Shown: positions 19,087-28,524 of the stretch, piece after piece
How the letters are laid out: each line of letters opens with the position of its first letter
Position numbering within the stretch: the stretch's first letter is position 1
Origin: Acidobacteriota bacterium
GTDB lineage: Bacteria; Acidobacteriota; Thermoanaerobaculia; Thermoanaerobaculales; Sulfomarinibacteraceae
NCBI GenBank assembly: GCA_024641545.1
Contig: JAHECW010000011.1
Span: forward strand, 1-57,651
DNA: 57,651 bases
Reading direction: 5' to 3'
Made by a program: the position numbers and the translations under genes
The notes under the pieces: generated by a model
Told to the model about the DNA's origin: nothing
Database searches by the model: none
Seen by the model: only the letters and a program-made list of their open reading frames with translations

Positions 19087-19596
19087 ATGAGTTCAGAGCA
19101 CGATGCCAGACGACTGATGGAAGCGATCCGGTTGATCGTCCGCCGGTTCTCCCTTGCCGAACGGGCGGACATCGGCTGCTGCGGAATGACGGTCGCCCAG
19201 GCCGCCACGTTGGAGGCGCTGGCCGATGGCGGCCTGCGGCTCGGCGAGCTGGGTCAACGCCTCGGGATTGCACCGAGCACCCTGTCCCGGAATCTCGACC
19301 GGCTGGTGGAGCGTGGTCTGGTCCTTCGCGGCGCCGACCCGAACGACCGCAGGGCCCTCAAAGCCGAGCTCACCAAAGAGGGCCGCCTCTCGGCAACGGC
19401 CGTCCGCCAGAGCGAATTGAATTTCGCCCGTAATATTCTCGACAACCTCCCACCGGGCTCGGCCTCATCCACCCTCGACACCGTGGACTGCCTCCTGACC
19501 GCCGTCCGTTCGGCGACCGAGGGCTGCTGCCCCGGCGCTTACGATCACCTTTTTGCCGGTTCCGGAATACACGTCCATGAAAGGACCGAATCATGA
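19087..19596 (+). CDS. MarR-family transcriptional regulator with Cys pairs
   Basis: Winged HTH LRLGELGQRLGIAPSTLSRNLDRLVERGLVLRGADPNDRRALKAELTKEG; CCG and CCPGAYDH motifs; ATG at 19087. Confidence 0.85.
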   Translation: MSSEHDARRLMEAIRLIVRRFSLAERADIGCCGMTVAQAATLEALADGGLRLGELGQRLGIAPSTLSRNLDRLVERGLVLRGADPNDRRALKAELTKEGRLSATAVRQSELNFARNILDNLPPGSASSTLDTVDCLLTAVRSATEGCCPGAYDHLFAGSGIHVHERTES

Positions 19597-20450
19597 CCAA
19601 CCAGATCAGAACAACCACTTCCCCGGAAGAGCTCGTCGCCACGGTCCGCGACAGGTACGGCAAGATTGCCAACGCGGGATCCTGCTGCGCGCCGGCGACC
19701 AACTGCTGCGGCTCATCACCGGTCGGCCTCTCCACCGGCCTCGGCTACAAGGCGGTGGATCTCGACCTGCTTCCCGAGGGCGCGGACCTCGGTCTCGGCT
19801 GCGGCGCCCCGCTCGAGTATCTCGAGCTCCAACCCGGCGAGACCGTGGTCAATCTCGGTTCCGGAGCGGGTATCGACGCCCTCATCGCCGCCCGTGCGGT
19901 GGGCCCCGAGGGCCGCGTCATCGGCGTCGACATGACCCCCGAAATGCTCGCCAAGGCCACCACCAACGCCGCGTCAGCCGGGGCCCATCACGTCGAGTTC
20001 CGCGAGGGTCGGCTCGAGTCCCTGCCCATCGATGACGGCGCCATCGACGCCATCACCTCCAACTGCGTCATCAACCTGGTGCCGGACAAATCCAAGGTCT
20101 TCGCCGAGATCGCCCGGGTGCTCAAACCCGGCGGCCGGCTCGTCGTGTCCGATGTGATGCTCGACGGCGAGCTTCCGGAGGTCATTACCAAGGACGTCAT
20201 GGCCTATGTCGGCTGCGTTTCCGGCGCCATCCAGCGCGACGACTACCTCGCGATGCTCGCCGGGGCCGGCCTGGACGAGATCGAGATCCTCAAAGACGTC
20301 GATTTCCTCGCCACCGTCGCGGATTCGCTGCCCAAGGAGGTCAACGCCGCCATGGCGGAGCTCGGCCTCACCAGCAGGGACCTCGAGGGCGTGGTGCGGT
20401 CGATCACCTATCGCGCGCGGAAAACCGACATCGCAGGTTCTCAACTTTAA
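19593..20450 (+). CDS. arsM: Arsenite S-adenosylmethyltransferase
   Basis: [74 protein letters not shown]; 4-bp overlap with the marR stop. Confidence 0.9.
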   Translation: MTNQIRTTTSPEELVATVRDRYGKIANAGSCCAPATNCCGSSPVGLSTGLGYKAVDLDLLPEGADLGLGCGAPLEYLELQPGETVVNLGSGAGIDALIAARAVGPEGRVIGVDMTPEMLAKATTNAASAGAHHVEFREGRLESLPIDDGAIDAITSNCVINLVPDKSKVFAEIARVLKPGGRLVVSDVMLDGELPEVITKDVMAYVGCVSGAIQRDDYLAMLAGAGLDEIEILKDVDFLATVADSLPKEVNAAMAELGLTSRDLEGVVRSITYRARKTDIAGSQL

Positions 20451-20545
20451 ATTCTTAATTCTTAATTATTTAACATCCGGCGAGACCTCGAACGCGAGCT
20501 GCGCTGAAAATTAAAAATTGAGAATTAAGAATTGAGAATTCATAA
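20427..20545. repeat. AT-rich heptad element overlapping the arsM 3' end
   Basis: GACATCGCAGG core (20427-20437), ATTCTTA ATTCTTA ATTATTT, then AAAATTA AAAATTG AGAATTA AGAATTG AGAATTC. Confidence 0.75.
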
Positions 20546-21746
20546 TCGATGGTTCATGCCGCTTGCCCTCGATCTCGCCATCCGCTTCCTGCGCCGCCGG
20601 ACCGGTCGACTGCTCCGGGGCACGGCATTGGCTGCGTTTGCCGCGGTGGCGCTGGCGGTGGCGGCGCTGGTCATCACCCTCGCTCTCATGCGGGGCTATA
20701 CCGACGCCATCGCCGCAGCGCTTCAACAGGGCAACGCACACATGGTCGGTTTCGCCGGCTACCGGATGACCCCCAGCGAGTCGATGGATTTCGCCCGCCG
20801 GATGAGCGATCTCGACGGCATCCGGAGGGCGAGCCCCGTGACCTATCTCTCCGGGCTCATCGATGACCCCGCCGAGCCGACCCGTCCGCTGACCGTCACC
20901 GTCAAGGCGGTCCAGGATCCTCCGGCCTATACCGGATTGCAGGCATGGCCGGAGACCCTGCTCATGCCCGTTATTCTCGGCGCGCGGCTCGCCGATCAGA
21001 TCGGCGCCGCGACCGGCGGGAGCACGACCTTGCGTCTGCCGCCGGACTCGGCCTCGTGGATCGTTCCATCCCTGCGCCTCGAGGTTGCCGGCACTTTCAG
21101 CCTTGCTTTTGCCGAGTTCGACCACCAGTGGATCCTGATTCCCCTCGGCCGGGTCCACGAGGTCATGCCCGACATCGGCGCCGCCGGGGTCGAAATCGAG
21201 CTCGACGACCCGATGGCCGTCGATCGGGTTCGCGAGCCGCTGGAGGCCCGGTTCCCGACCCTGCTCTTCACCGACTGGCGCGAGATGAATCGACCGCTCT
21301 TCGCCGCCCTGCGTTGGCAGACCCTCTCTCTCTTCGTCGTTCTCAGCCTGGTCGTGGCCGTGGCGTCGTTCCAGGTGAGTTCGGCTCTCGTCGTTCTCGC
21401 CATCGACAAGCGGCGGGCGGCCGGCACCCTCCAGGCGCTGGGTGGGACACCGTCCCTGGTGCGGCGGGTGCTGCTCTATTCCGGCGTCCTCCTGGGCGGT
21501 TTCGGTCTCGGCCTGGGCGTCGCGTTCGGTTGTATCGCGAGCTGGTTCCTCAACACCTTCAAGGTGGTCCGATTCCCGGAGGGCCTCGCCCGTGTCTACA
21601 TGGTCGACAACATTCCGTTTCACCCCGCCTTGTACGACCTGGCCGCGGTCATCTCGGTCGGTCTCATTCTGGTGACCGCAGCGTCATTCTGGCCCGCCTG
21701 GCGGGCATCGCGAGAGGACATGGTGAAGGCTCTCAAGGCCGCGTGA
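20532..21746 (+). CDS. LolC/E-like (FtsX/MacB-type) ABC transporter permease
   Basis: N-terminal RFLRRRTGRLLRGTALAAFAAVALAVAALVITLALMRGY; C-terminal TMs ending WPAWRASREDMVKALKAA; start may be ATG 20556. Confidence 0.85.
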   Translation: MRIHNRWFMPLALDLAIRFLRRRTGRLLRGTALAAFAAVALAVAALVITLALMRGYTDAIAAALQQGNAHMVGFAGYRMTPSESMDFARRMSDLDGIRRASPVTYLSGLIDDPAEPTRPLTVTVKAVQDPPAYTGLQAWPETLLMPVILGARLADQIGAATGGSTTLRLPPDSASWIVPSLRLEVAGTFSLAFAEFDHQWILIPLGRVHEVMPDIGAAGVEIELDDPMAVDRVREPLEARFPTLLFTDWREMNRPLFAALRWQTLSLFVVLSLVVAVASFQVSSALVVLAIDKRRAAGTLQALGGTPSLVRRVLLYSGVLLGGFGLGLGVAFGCIASWFLNTFKVVRFPEGLARVYMVDNIPFHPALYDLAAVISVGLILVTAASFWPAWRASREDMVKALKAA

Positions 21747-21842
21747 TCGGGTCTCTGAAACAATCCTCATGAGAAAACGGTTGACGTCGGCATGTGACCG
21801 TCGCCACCGCTGTTGCAGCCGTGAGGAGTAAGATCGAATTCG

Positions 21843-22865
21843 ATGTACGAGATCCAGTTTCACCCAGCGGACATCCGCAAACAGGTCCGTTACTACTTTC
21901 TGTCACGCCAGGGCATGCGATGGCTGTGGCTGATCGGGATTCTGCTGGGCCTCGTCTTCATTGCCGGCGCGGTCCTGACGCCCATCGGTATCCAGTCGTT
22001 GCTCCTGAGCGGCAAACTCCGGATTCTCAACCAACAGAATGAGACGCAGAGGGCGATCCTCGCCCAACGGGTGTCGGCGCTCGATCGGATGGAGCGGCAA
22101 GCGACCCGGGCCCACAACCGCCAGCTCCAGATGAGCCTCATCATGGGTGCGACCCAGACCGCCCAGAGCGGAGGGGGGTATCCGGAGTCGTCACCCATCG
22201 GCGCGTTTTCGGTCCCCGAAGCGGAAATCGCCATCCGGCGAGCCGTCAAACTGGACACCGGAACCAAGGCCCTGCTGACCCTGGCGGACGAGCTCGCCAG
22301 CTTCGCCCGCGCCAATGAAGAACTCACTCGCTCGGTTCCGTCAATCTGCCCCCTTCCCATCGGGAGCTTTGTCCTGACCTCGCCCTTCGGCAACCGCACC
22401 TCGCCCTTCACGAACACCATCGATTTCCACGCCGGCATCGATCTGGCCGCCCGAGAAGGAACCCCGGTACTGGCTCCGGGTGATGCCCGGGTGGTCTACG
22501 CCGGCCGCTTCCCATTGAACCGCAACGTCAGGTGGTGGCGCTACGGCAACGTCGTCGTGCTCAAGCACGGCGAACGCTATGTCTCGATCTACGCGCACTT
22601 GGAGGAGATCCTGGTGAGACGCGGGGCGCAGGTCGTCCGGGGCGAAAAGATCGGGACCGTCGGCAATACCGGCTGGAGCACCTCACCCCATCTCCACTTC
22701 GAGGTTCGACTCACCAACTCCGAAGACAGCGAACCCGAACCCGTCGATCCGAGGATCTTCATCCTCAACTATCAGTGGACCGGTCACGAAGCACTCCTCG
22801 TCAGCGGCCGGCACGCACCGGCGCCTTCGTTCGACCCGCTGCCATCGCGAGTCTGGAGCAGATGA
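21843..22865 (+). CDS. M23-family metallopeptidase (LytM endopeptidase), membrane-anchored
   Basis: N-terminal TM and coiled coil; FHAGIDLAAREGTPVLAPGDARVVYAG...TSPHLHFEVRL. Confidence 0.9.
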   Translation: MYEIQFHPADIRKQVRYYFLSRQGMRWLWLIGILLGLVFIAGAVLTPIGIQSLLLSGKLRILNQQNETQRAILAQRVSALDRMERQATRAHNRQLQMSLIMGATQTAQSGGGYPESSPIGAFSVPEAEIAIRRAVKLDTGTKALLTLADELASFARANEELTRSVPSICPLPIGSFVLTSPFGNRTSPFTNTIDFHAGIDLAAREGTPVLAPGDARVVYAGRFPLNRNVRWWRYGNVVVLKHGERYVSIYAHLEEILVRRGAQVVRGEKIGTVGNTGWSTSPHLHFEVRLTNSEDSEPEPVDPRIFILNYQWTGHEALLVSGRHAPAPSFDPLPSRVWSR

Positions 22866-23641
22866 GACCCATGGAAGACACCAAGAACTTTCCCACCATG
22901 ATCATCCCCCAGGGCACCGAGATCGCCGTCAACGAGCAGGGTCAGCTGTCGATCCGCACTCCCGGCAATCTCGTGATCCAGAATTCCGGGGTCTACTCGG
23001 TCATCGAATCAGGTTCGGGATCGGTGCGAATCGACCCGGGCGTGCAGGTGGAAGCGGTCTCGGTGGAAGCCGCCGACTCGTGTTTCGTCGCCGGCGAACT
23101 GACCGCCTGGCGAGTCCAGGCGGACAAGATCATTCTCGAGAAGGGCGCCCAGGCCAACATCATGCTGCAGGAGTCCGAGACCCTCGAGCTCGACCGAAAC
23201 GCCCGTCTGGTCGGGAATTTCGCCTCCGAGAAGGAGCTCTACCTCATGCTCGGGAGGTTCAGCCGGCAGCTGCGGGATCTCCCGGAAGGTCTCTTTGCCG
23301 GGGATCGGCGCAACTCCCTGCCGAACGCCGGCCCCGCGCTCAACCCCCGCAGGGAGGCCGCGGTTGACGCGAGCACATCGAAGGCGAGCGCCAACGCCCC
23401 CGGAGCCAGCCTGCAACAAAAGGAAGAGATGCTGGCGTTGGTCAAGGTGATCGTCGAACGCGAACTCGCCGGCGAGGTCGGCAGCGAGGGGCGGCAAGCC
23501 CTGGAGGAACTCCTCGGGCTGGTCCGATCGAGCAATCTCGAAGCTGTCGGCGAGACCTACTCCGCGCTGATCTCCAAGATTGCGAAGCCGTCGAACGACC
23601 TGCAAAAGGCACGACTGATGCTCGACAGGCTCTTCTCCTGA
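22862..23641 (+). CDS. Bactofilin-like (polymer-forming) protein
   Basis: Repetitive beta-helix-like region (GVQVEAVSVEAADSCFVAGELTAWRVQADKIILEKGAQANIMLQESETLELDRNARLVG); 4-bp ATGA overlap with the M23 stop. Confidence 0.65.
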   Translation: MRPMEDTKNFPTMIIPQGTEIAVNEQGQLSIRTPGNLVIQNSGVYSVIESGSGSVRIDPGVQVEAVSVEAADSCFVAGELTAWRVQADKIILEKGAQANIMLQESETLELDRNARLVGNFASEKELYLMLGRFSRQLRDLPEGLFAGDRRNSLPNAGPALNPRREAAVDASTSKASANAPGASLQQKEEMLALVKVIVERELAGEVGSEGRQALEELLGLVRSSNLEAVGETYSALISKIAKPSNDLQKARLMLDRLFS

Positions 23642-23780
23642 GGTCAACGACAGAACCGATTTTCGGCGGTTGAATTCGAGCCTCGCGGCCGACTTTCCGA
23701 TCCCGATCTGTGATGGTACCCTGCCGCCGTGCTTGGTGAAGCTGCACGGACTCCCTCAATTTGACGCGGAGGTGGGGTGG

Positions 23781-24893
23781 ATGACGATGCCGAAACACAC
23801 GGCGCTCTACGACGAACACATCGCGGCCGGCGGCCGCATGGTCGAGTTCGCCGGCTACGAGCTGCCGGTGCACTACACCTCTCTCGTCGACGAGCACACC
23901 TCGGTCAGAACCAGGGCCGGGCTCTTCGATGTCTCGCACATGGGCGAGGTCTTCATCACCGGCCCCGGCGCGCTCGACTTCGTCCAGCTCGTGTCGTGCA
24001 ACGACCACTCGAAGATGACCGTCGGCCGGGCCCAGTACACCGGCCTCATGTACCCCCAGGGGACGTTCGTCGACGACATGCTCGTCCACAAGCTGGCCGA
24101 CGACGAGTACCTTCTGGTCGTCAACGCCGCCAACCGCGCCAAGGATGCGGCCTATCTCGGAGAGCTCGCCGCCGGTCGCGCCGGCGTCGAGGTTCGCGAT
24201 GAGTCCGACAGCTGGTCGCAGCTGGCGGTTCAGGGTCCTCTCGCCGCCGAGATCCTCCAGCCGTCGGTGCGGTCCGATCTCTCCGAGCTCAATCACTTCA
24301 CCTTTGTTTTCACCGAGGTCTGCGGCCGGCGGGCGTTGATCGCCCGCACCGGCTATACCGGCGAGGACGGGTTCGAGGTCTACACCTCGAACGAGGCGGC
24401 GCCCGAGGTCTGGCGGGCGATCCTCGCGGAGGGACGACCCAAGGGTCTGCTCCCGGCAGGACTCGGCGCCCGCGACACCCTGCGCTTCGAAGCCGGGATG
24501 AGCCTCTACGGCCACGAGATCGACGACACCACCACCCCCCTCGAGGCGGGTCTCGGTTGGATCGTCAAGTTCAAGAAGGGCGACTATATCGGTCGCGACA
24601 TCCTCGAGAGCCAGAAGGAAACGGGGCTCGATCGACGCCTCGTCGGCTTCGAAATGATCGACCGTGGAATTGCGCGCCACGGCTATCCCGTTTACCTCGG
24701 CGAGGGCGACCTGGAACCGGTCGGGCACGTGACATCGGGAACCCACTCGCCGACCCTCGGCAGGGCCCTCGGGCTGGCCTACCTCCCCATCGAAGCCAGC
24801 GAGGACGGCACCGAGTTTCTGGTCGAGATCCGCAACCGTCGGGCCGCCGCGAGGGTGGTGCCGATGCCGTTTTACAGGCGAGAGAAAAAGTGA
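23781..24893 (+). CDS. gcvT: Glycine cleavage system T protein
   Basis: KHTALYDEHIAAGGRMVEFAGYELPVHYTSL...LFDVSHMGEV; GYTGEDGFEVY; LGARDTLRFEAGMSLYGHE. Confidence 0.95.
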   Translation: MTMPKHTALYDEHIAAGGRMVEFAGYELPVHYTSLVDEHTSVRTRAGLFDVSHMGEVFITGPGALDFVQLVSCNDHSKMTVGRAQYTGLMYPQGTFVDDMLVHKLADDEYLLVVNAANRAKDAAYLGELAAGRAGVEVRDESDSWSQLAVQGPLAAEILQPSVRSDLSELNHFTFVFTEVCGRRALIARTGYTGEDGFEVYTSNEAAPEVWRAILAEGRPKGLLPAGLGARDTLRFEAGMSLYGHEIDDTTTPLEAGLGWIVKFKKGDYIGRDILESQKETGLDRRLVGFEMIDRGIARHGYPVYLGEGDLEPVGHVTSGTHSPTLGRALGLAYLPIEASEDGTEFLVEIRNRRAAARVVPMPFYRREKK

Positions 24894-24939
24894 CGCCCAA
24901 AGATCATCGGAAGCAGCACGAATCGGGAAGGAGACAGCC

Positions 24940-25323
24940 ATGAACGTACCCGCCGACCTGAAGTATGGACGGACCCACGAGTGGGCTCGCACCGAGGGCG
25001 ATGTCGTCGTCGTGGGAATCACCCACTACGCCCAGGACCAGCTTGGGGAGGTCGTCTACGTCGAGCTTCCCGAGGTCGGAATCGGGGCCAACGCCGCCGA
25101 GGAGCTCGGAACCCTCGAGTCGGTCAAGGCCGTGTCCGAGTTCAACTCGCCGGTGGGCGGAGAGGTGGTCGAGGTCAACGACCGCCTCGAGGACGAGCCG
25201 AATCTGGTCAACGAAGACCCGTACGGCGAGGGTTGGCTGGTCAAGATCAGCGGAACCACCGAGGGCGAAGACCTGTTGGAGGCCGCGGACTACATCGCCA
25301 TGATCGAGGCGGAAAGCACCTGA
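24940..25323 (+). CDS. gcvH: Glycine cleavage system H protein
   Basis: YGRTHEWARTEGDVVVVGITHYAQDQLGEVVYVELPEVG...LESVKAVSEFNSPVGGEVVEVN (lipoyl Lys). Confidence 0.96.
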   Translation: MNVPADLKYGRTHEWARTEGDVVVVGITHYAQDQLGEVVYVELPEVGIGANAAEELGTLESVKAVSEFNSPVGGEVVEVNDRLEDEPNLVNEDPYGEGWLVKISGTTEGEDLLEAADYIAMIEAEST

Positions 25324-26681
25324 TGCACCCGTGGATCGGTGCCGGCGACGAGGATCGTCAGCGAATCCTCGGCGAGCTCGGGCTCGACTCCGTCGATGAG
25401 CTCTTTTCCTCGATTCCGGCGGAGGTCTGCGTCGACCGGCTGCCCATGGACGACGGCCGCGACGAGAACGCCGTCCGCTCCGAACTCCAGTCGATGGCGC
25501 TGGCCAACCTCTCTCCCGAGTGCGTTCCCTCGTTCCTCGGCGCCGGGGTCTACCGTCATGTCCAGCCGAGCGTGGTTGACGCCGTCCTGTCGCGGGCCGA
25601 GTTCTTCACCTCCTACACCCCCTACCAGCCCGAAATCTCGCAGGGCACCCTCCAGGTCATCTTCGAGTTCCAGACCCTGATCTGCCAGCTCACCGGGATG
25701 GAGGTGTCCAACGCCTCGCTCTATGACGGGGCGACGGCGTTGGTCGAGGCGGTGCTCTTCGCCCACCGCGTCAAACGCGGAAGGTTCGATCGGGTGGTTC
25801 TTGCAGAGACCCTCCACCCGATGTATCGGAAAGTGCTCGCGACCTATGCCGACCCCGCGGGACTCGAGGTGGTCGTCGTGCCTCCCGGCGATGACGGCCG
25901 GGTTACGGCCGACGCCCTGCGCGAGGCCGCGGGCGAGAGCAGCTGCTGCATCGCCGTCCAGTCACCCAACTTCCTCGGCATCATCGAGGATCTGCCGGCC
26001 GTCGCCGAGGCCGCACGGGAGTCCGCCACCCTCGCCGTCCAGGTCGTCACCGAGGGTGTCTCCCTGGGTCTGCTCAGCGGCGGCGGCGCGCACGGTTTCG
26101 ACGTCGTCTGCGGTGAGGCCCAGAGTTTCGGCCTCGCCCCCGGCTACGGCGGACCCCACCTGGGTTTCTTCGCCTGCCGGGCGAAGGACATCCGCCAGAT
26201 GCCCGGCAGACTCGCCGGGGAAACCATCGACAGCACCGGCCAACGCGCCTTCTGTCTGACACTCTCGACCCGCGAGCAGCACATTCGCCGCGCCAAGGCG
26301 ACCTCGAACATCTGCACCAACCAGGGCCTCATGGCGCTGGCGGCGACGATCTGGCTCGAAGCCATCGGCGGACATGGGCTCAGAGAGCTCGCGACGTCGT
26401 GCCTCTCCCGAACCGAGGAGCTCAAGCGACGCATCAATGAAATGAACGGATCGTGGAAGCTCGCCTATCCGACGGCGCCGACCTTTGACGAGTTTCTCCT
26501 CACCGGGCCCGGCAGCGGCGATGAGCTCGCGCGCCGGCTCGCCGCCGAAGGCGTGCTCGCCGGAGTCGCGGCCCATCGTTGGGGCGGCTCCTGGCCCGAC
26601 GGCCTGCTGGTCGCCGTCACCGAAAAGAACACCACTGCGGACACGGAAGCACTCATCGCCGCGATGGAGAAGCTCTCATGA
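25323..26681 (+). CDS. gcvPA: Glycine dehydrogenase (decarboxylating) subunit 1
   Basis: FLGAGVYRHVQPSVVDAVLSRAEFFTSYTPYQPEISQGTLQVIFEFQTLICQLTGMEVSNASLYDGATA; ATG at 25323 overlaps the gcvH stop. Confidence 0.95.
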   Translation: MHPWIGAGDEDRQRILGELGLDSVDELFSSIPAEVCVDRLPMDDGRDENAVRSELQSMALANLSPECVPSFLGAGVYRHVQPSVVDAVLSRAEFFTSYTPYQPEISQGTLQVIFEFQTLICQLTGMEVSNASLYDGATALVEAVLFAHRVKRGRFDRVVLAETLHPMYRKVLATYADPAGLEVVVVPPGDDGRVTADALREAAGESSCCIAVQSPNFLGIIEDLPAVAEAARESATLAVQVVTEGVSLGLLSGGGAHGFDVVCGEAQSFGLAPGYGGPHLGFFACRAKDIRQMPGRLAGETIDSTGQRAFCLTLSTREQHIRRAKATSNICTNQGLMALAATIWLEAIGGHGLRELATSCLSRTEELKRRINEMNGSWKLAYPTAPTFDEFLLTGPGSGDELARRLAAEGVLAGVAAHRWGGSWPDGLLVAVTEKNTTADTEALIAAMEKLS

Positions 26682-28150
26682 AACGCCGGGCGATCCGCGA
26701 TGAGGCCCTCTTTTTCGAGCGCAACCCCGAGCGCCTCCGACGGCAGGGCTTCCAGCTCCCGCCCCTCGATGCGCCCGCCGTCGATCCGGCGACGATCCTC
26801 CCCCAGAACGCTCTCCGCAGCGAGCTCCCCGACTACCCCGATCTCACCGAGATGGAGATCGTCCAGCACTTCCACCGGCTGAGCCAGCTCAACTATGCGG
26901 TGGACGAAGGACTCTACCCCCTCGGCTCGTGCACCATGAAGTACAACCCCCGGATCAACGAGCAGACCGCCCGCCTCGTCGGTCTCGCCGCGGCCCACCC
27001 GCTGCAACCCGTCGAACAGGTCCAGGGCTGTCTCCGGCTCATCTGGGAGCTCGAGCAGGCGCTCATCGCAATCACCGGGATGGCCGGGGTCACGCTGCAG
27101 CCGGCGGCCGGCGCCCACGGCGAACTCGCCGGGATCCTGATGATCCGTAAGGCCCTCGAGGCGCGCGGCGACGCCCGCGACGTGGTGCTGGTCCCGGACT
27201 CTGCCCACGGCACCAACCCCGCCACCGCCGCCTTTGCCGGCTACGAAACCATCGAATTAGCCTCCGGCGACGACGGCACGGTGGATCTGGAGGAGCTCGA
27301 CCGGCTCATGACCGACAGGGTCGCCGGGATCATGCTCACGGTGCCGAACACCCTCGGGGTCTTCGAGCACCGGATCGTCGAGATCTCCAAGCTCGTCCAC
27401 GACCGCGGCGGCCTCATCTACATGGACGGTGCCAACCTCAACGCCTTTGCCGGCCGCGCCCTGCCCGGTCTCATGGGCGCCGACGCCATGCACATCAACC
27501 TGCACAAGACCTTCTCCACACCCCACGGAGGCGGCGGGCCCGGCGCCGGTCCGGTGGTCGTCTCCGAGGCCCTGGTGCCTCACCTGCCCGTACCGCGGGT
27601 GGTCAAGGCCGGCGAACGCTTCACTCTGGTCGAAGACGACGCGGCCTCCATCGGCGCCATGCGCGGGTTCTACGGTAATTTCCTGATTCTGGTGCGGGCG
27701 CTCACCTACATCCGGAGCCTCGGATCCGACGGTTTGCGGCAAATGTCGGATGTGGCCGTGCTCTACGCCAACCTCATCCGCCGGCGTCTCGCCAACGCCT
27801 ACCACCTGCCGTACGACTCGCCGACCCTCCACGAGGTGGTCTTCGACGACACCCGCCAGACCGCCAACGATGTTCACAACACCGACATCGCCAAGCGGTT
27901 GCTCGACTACGGCTTCCACCCGCCGACCATGAGCTTCCCGCTCATCGTCCACGGCGCGCTCATGATCGAACCCACCGAGAGCGTCTCGCCCGACGAGATC
28001 GACATCTTCTGCGACGCCATGCTCGCCATCGCCAAAGAGGCGGGGGAAAACCCCGAGTTCGTCCGCACCGCTCCGCACGACACCCCGGTCAGCCGGGTCG
28101 ACGAGGTTCGGGCGGCGCGCAAGCTGAAGGTGCGGTGGACAGCAGACTAA
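26678..28150 (+). CDS. gcvPB: Glycine dehydrogenase (decarboxylating) subunit 2
   Basis: LYPLGSCTMKYNPRINE, MDGANLNAFAG, INLHKTFSTPHGGGGPGAGPV. Confidence 0.96.
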   Translation: MKRRAIRDEALFFERNPERLRRQGFQLPPLDAPAVDPATILPQNALRSELPDYPDLTEMEIVQHFHRLSQLNYAVDEGLYPLGSCTMKYNPRINEQTARLVGLAAAHPLQPVEQVQGCLRLIWELEQALIAITGMAGVTLQPAAGAHGELAGILMIRKALEARGDARDVVLVPDSAHGTNPATAAFAGYETIELASGDDGTVDLEELDRLMTDRVAGIMLTVPNTLGVFEHRIVEISKLVHDRGGLIYMDGANLNAFAGRALPGLMGADAMHINLHKTFSTPHGGGGPGAGPVVVSEALVPHLPVPRVVKAGERFTLVEDDAASIGAMRGFYGNFLILVRALTYIRSLGSDGLRQMSDVAVLYANLIRRRLANAYHLPYDSPTLHEVVFDDTRQTANDVHNTDIAKRLLDYGFHPPTMSFPLIVHGALMIEPTESVSPDEIDIFCDAMLAIAKEAGENPEFVRTAPHDTPVSRVDEVRAARKLKVRWTAD

Positions 28151-28247
28151 TTATGAATTCTTAATTATGAATTATGAATTTCATCGCAGGACTTTCAAAA
28201 GCATCTGTGATGTCATTCATCATTCATCATTCATAATTTTGTGATGG
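28148..28247. repeat. Inverted AT-rich heptad element between convergent genes
   Basis: TTATGAATTCTTAATTATGAATTATGAATTTCATCGCA ... TGTGATGTCATTCATCATTCATCATTCATAATTTTGTGATGG. Confidence 0.8.
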
Positions 28248-28524
28248 CGAGCCACGGACCGTCGAGGTTTCCGCTGCGGCATTCGGGGCAACGACCCGGT
28301 GGGTGAAGCGCGGTGCTCGAGAGCCGAAAGCCGCAATCGGCGCAGACGGCGGACCGGACCCGAAGCCGCTCGCGGTCGACCTTGACGCTGCGCCGGATGT
28401 GGGTGAGATCGTCCTCGAGGGTGCTCACCTTGACGGCGAGCTGGTGACGAAGATCGTCAAAGGTCCACTCCTGCCGCCGAAGCAGCCCGATGATCTCCTG
28501 ACGACGGGTGAGGGAGGGGGTCAC
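28231..28524 (-). CDS. Small winged-helix-like protein with C-terminal zinc ribbon
   Basis: TRRQEIIGLLRRQEWTFDDLRHQLAVKVSTLEDDLTHIRRSV; CADC...CPEC. Confidence 0.75.
   Translation of the reverse strand: MTPSLTRRQEIIGLLRRQEWTFDDLRHQLAVKVSTLEDDLTHIRRSVKVDRERLRVRSAVCADCGFRLSSTALHPPGRCPECRSGNLDGPWLAITKL

Noticed and set aside
20532-23641. Phage or anti-phage defence island
   Set aside because: No restriction, toxin-antitoxin, CBASS, retron or integrase signatures recognised here or elsewhere in the window.
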